Origin: Gymnothorax reevesii
Lineage: Eukaryota > Chordata > Actinopteri > Anguilliformes > Muraenidae
Length of the DNA: 64,000 nucleotides
Direction of reading: 5' to 3'
Assembly (NCBI GenBank): GCA_029721435.1
Contig: CM056582.1
Span: 41,560,611-41,624,610, forward strand
This document shows positions 62,601-64,000 of this stretch, one piece after another. Under the pieces are notes generated by a model. It saw nothing but the letters and a program-made list of their open reading frames with translations. It did not search any database and had not been told where the DNA came from. Position numbers and translations under genes: made by a program. How positions within the stretch are numbered: the stretch's first letter is position 1; each line of letters begins with the position of its first letter.

Positions 62601-63784
62601 TCATTTGGTGGCGGGGCACCCGGGGGCCCATCGGACTAAGCAGTTCCTGGCCCAACGTTTTTGGTGGCCGGGTATGATGAGGGACATTCAGGAGTTTGTT
62701 GCTGCCTGTGGCGTCTGTTCCAGGACCAAAACTTCCCATCTCCCTCCCTCTGGTTTGTTGCGACCTTTGCCCATACCTAGGTGCCCCTGGATGCATATTG
62801 CATTAGATTTTGTAACAGGGCTGCCTGTATCTGCTGGCGACATGGTCATCCTGGTAGTAGTTGACCATTTTTTAAGGTAGCTCATTTTGTCGCGCTACCT
62901 AAGTTGCCATCAGCGCGGGAAATAGCCTTTTTTGTGGTTGACCATGTGTTCCGGCTGCATGGGCTTCCGCAAGATGTGGTCTCTGACCGAGGCCCCCAGT
63001 TTATGGCCAGATTCTGGTGGGCATTTTGCAAGCAGTTGGGGGCCACTATGAGTCTCTCTTCTGGGTTTCACCCAGAGACTAACGGGCAGACTGAACGCAC
63101 TATTCAGTCTTTAGAAAACACTCTTCGATGTTTGACGGTAGAAAATCCCACCTCATAGAGCCAATTTTTAGCATGGGCTGAGTATGCCCATGACTCACTA
63201 CGTAATTCCTCCATGGGTCTTTCCCCGTTTGAGGCTCAGGTGGGTTACCAACCCCCACTATCTCCTGAGACTGGGGATGATTCTGAGGTTCCCTCAGTCA
63301 ACCACTTCATTCGTTGTTGTCGGTCGGTTTGGACCAGGGTCTGCTCTTCTCTGTTGCGCTCAGGGCTCAAACAAAAATCCGCCGCTGATAGAATGCCTCA
63401 TTTAGCCCATTTTATCGGGTCGGTCAGAGAGTTTGGCTGTCTACCCGGGACCCCCCCTTGAAGATTGAATCCCGTGAACTGGCGCCCTGCAATATTGGCC
63501 CGTTCAATATCGTGCGGAAGATCAATCCGGTCACAGTCCAGTTAAAGCTCCCGTGATCTTTAAGCATCCACCCATCTTACCATGTCTCTTGCATTAAGCC
63601 AGTTAGCACTAGCGTCCTGGCACCTTACGACTCACCCTCGGTTGTGGGGGGGCCAGTTTACACCGTGCGCCGCATTCTTGCCGAGAGGCGTGTAGGTCGT
63701 GGGGTCCAGTTCCTCATGGACTGGGAGGGATATGGTCCCGAGGAGCGCTGCTGGGTCCATTCATGGGATATTCTGAATTTCTGA
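62601..63784 (+). pseudogene. Gypsy integrase with chromodomain, broken
   Basis: The HHCC zinc domain ([20 protein letters not shown] then CGVCSRTK, 62608-62727) leads to the catalytic core: [13 protein letters not shown] with the first Asp near 62800, [20 protein letters not shown] with the second Asp near 62985, and [15 protein letters not shown] with the Glu near 63070-63115. MGLSPFEAQVGYQPPL follows near 63213. The chromodomain lies at about 63655-63780 (YTVRRILAERRVGRGVQFLM, DWEGYGPEERCWVHSWDIL) with its aromatic residues. Chromodomains direct insertion toward marked chromatin. Breaks occur near 62878, 63158 and 63400-63480. Confidence 0.85.
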
Positions 63785-63842
63785 GTTTCCTGCACGGGGT
63801 TCTTTGGGGACTTCAGGAGCTGTCCCGTACAGGGGGGGTCCT

Positions 63843-64000
63843 GTCATGGTTTGGAGGCGTTGAGAGCTTTCTTTGCTGCTCTTGTCCGGGACTATATCAT
63901 TTTGCTCCCAATTGGATTCCTGGACCAACTGGCATTAATTGGGGGCGTTGCCCGCATTCTATTTAAGCTCTAGTTCTGCCTCACATCCGTTGCTAAAGTG
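63843..64000 (+). repeat. 3' LTR of the chromodomain gypsy element, partial
   Basis: TGTCATGGTTTGGAGGCGTT onward matches 60918-61075. The window ends inside it. Confidence 0.85.

Larger units (their letters stand above)
60918..64000 (+). mobile_element. Chromodomain Ty3/gypsy element lacking RT, runs off window
   Basis: 5' LTR (60918 to about 61354), gag, protease, integrase with chromodomain, a G-rich polypurine tract ('acaggggggg' near 63829) and the start of the 3' LTR (63843 to the end). LTR copies share 'catggtttggaggcgttgag' and the following 150 bases at about 85-90 percent by eye. The reverse transcriptase and RNase H are deleted between about 62580 and 62600, so the copy is defective. 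Confidence 0.85.

Overview
The window is vertebrate DNA, most likely from a ray-finned fish. It is AT-rich and intron-rich. It carries a fish-like mix of Tc1/mariner, hAT, TTAA-site and long-inverted-repeat DNA transposons, Tx1 and CR1/L2-type LINEs, a Penelope-like element and Ty3/gypsy elements. There are no operons, Shine-Dalgarno sites or CRISPR arrays. The species cannot be named from the sequence.

The only host gene I can support is on the + strand. It is the 3' end of an ankyrin-repeat and SOCS-box (ASB-family) gene in three exons (3682-3948, 14061-14194, 32462-32676) with matching splice phases. It ends in a SOCS box with a BC-box and an LPxP Cul5 motif. A poly(A) signal lies at 33032. 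Its two introns (about 10.1 and 18.3 kb) are swollen by nested transposons.

Layout. 1-3681: upstream sequence with a decayed minisatellite, a TCCG-rich repeat and a Tc1 copy. 3949-14060 (intron): a Tc1 MITE, then two Tx1-clade LINEs lying head to tail inside one (TC)n tract. The last part of that tract is the polypyrimidine tract of the next exon. 14195-32461 (intron): a roughly 150-bp degenerate repeat rich in AGGTCA half-sites, split by a TA-flanked element (17050-19588) and by a long inverted-repeat element (20095-25525). The latter holds a TTAA-flanked THAP element (22300-24963), which holds a Tc1 (22334-23938). Next come a hAT remnant with a BED finger, a Penelope-like element with inverted terminal repeats, a Tc1 split by a hAT with an exact 8-bp target duplication, and a CR1-like LINE tail with a 12-bp duplication.

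33060-64000: no host gene seen. It holds a Gmr1-type gypsy element with the integrase upstream of reverse transcriptase (34669-39000), a solo-LTR candidate, a TIR pair at 42837-43943, an L1 fragment, a three-level nest Tc1 > Tc1 > LINE (46122-51335), a long interrupted palindrome (51945-55310), another Tc1, a CR1-like LINE carrying a proline-rich minisatellite ORF, and a chromodomain gypsy element (60918 to the window end) lacking reverse transcriptase.

Nearly all transposon genes are broken by stops, frameshifts or deletions. The recurring oddity is that several non-autonomous DNA transposons keep only the N-terminal DNA-binding part of their gene (MADF, THAP, BED, ZBED-like), in some cases next to a splice-donor-like site.
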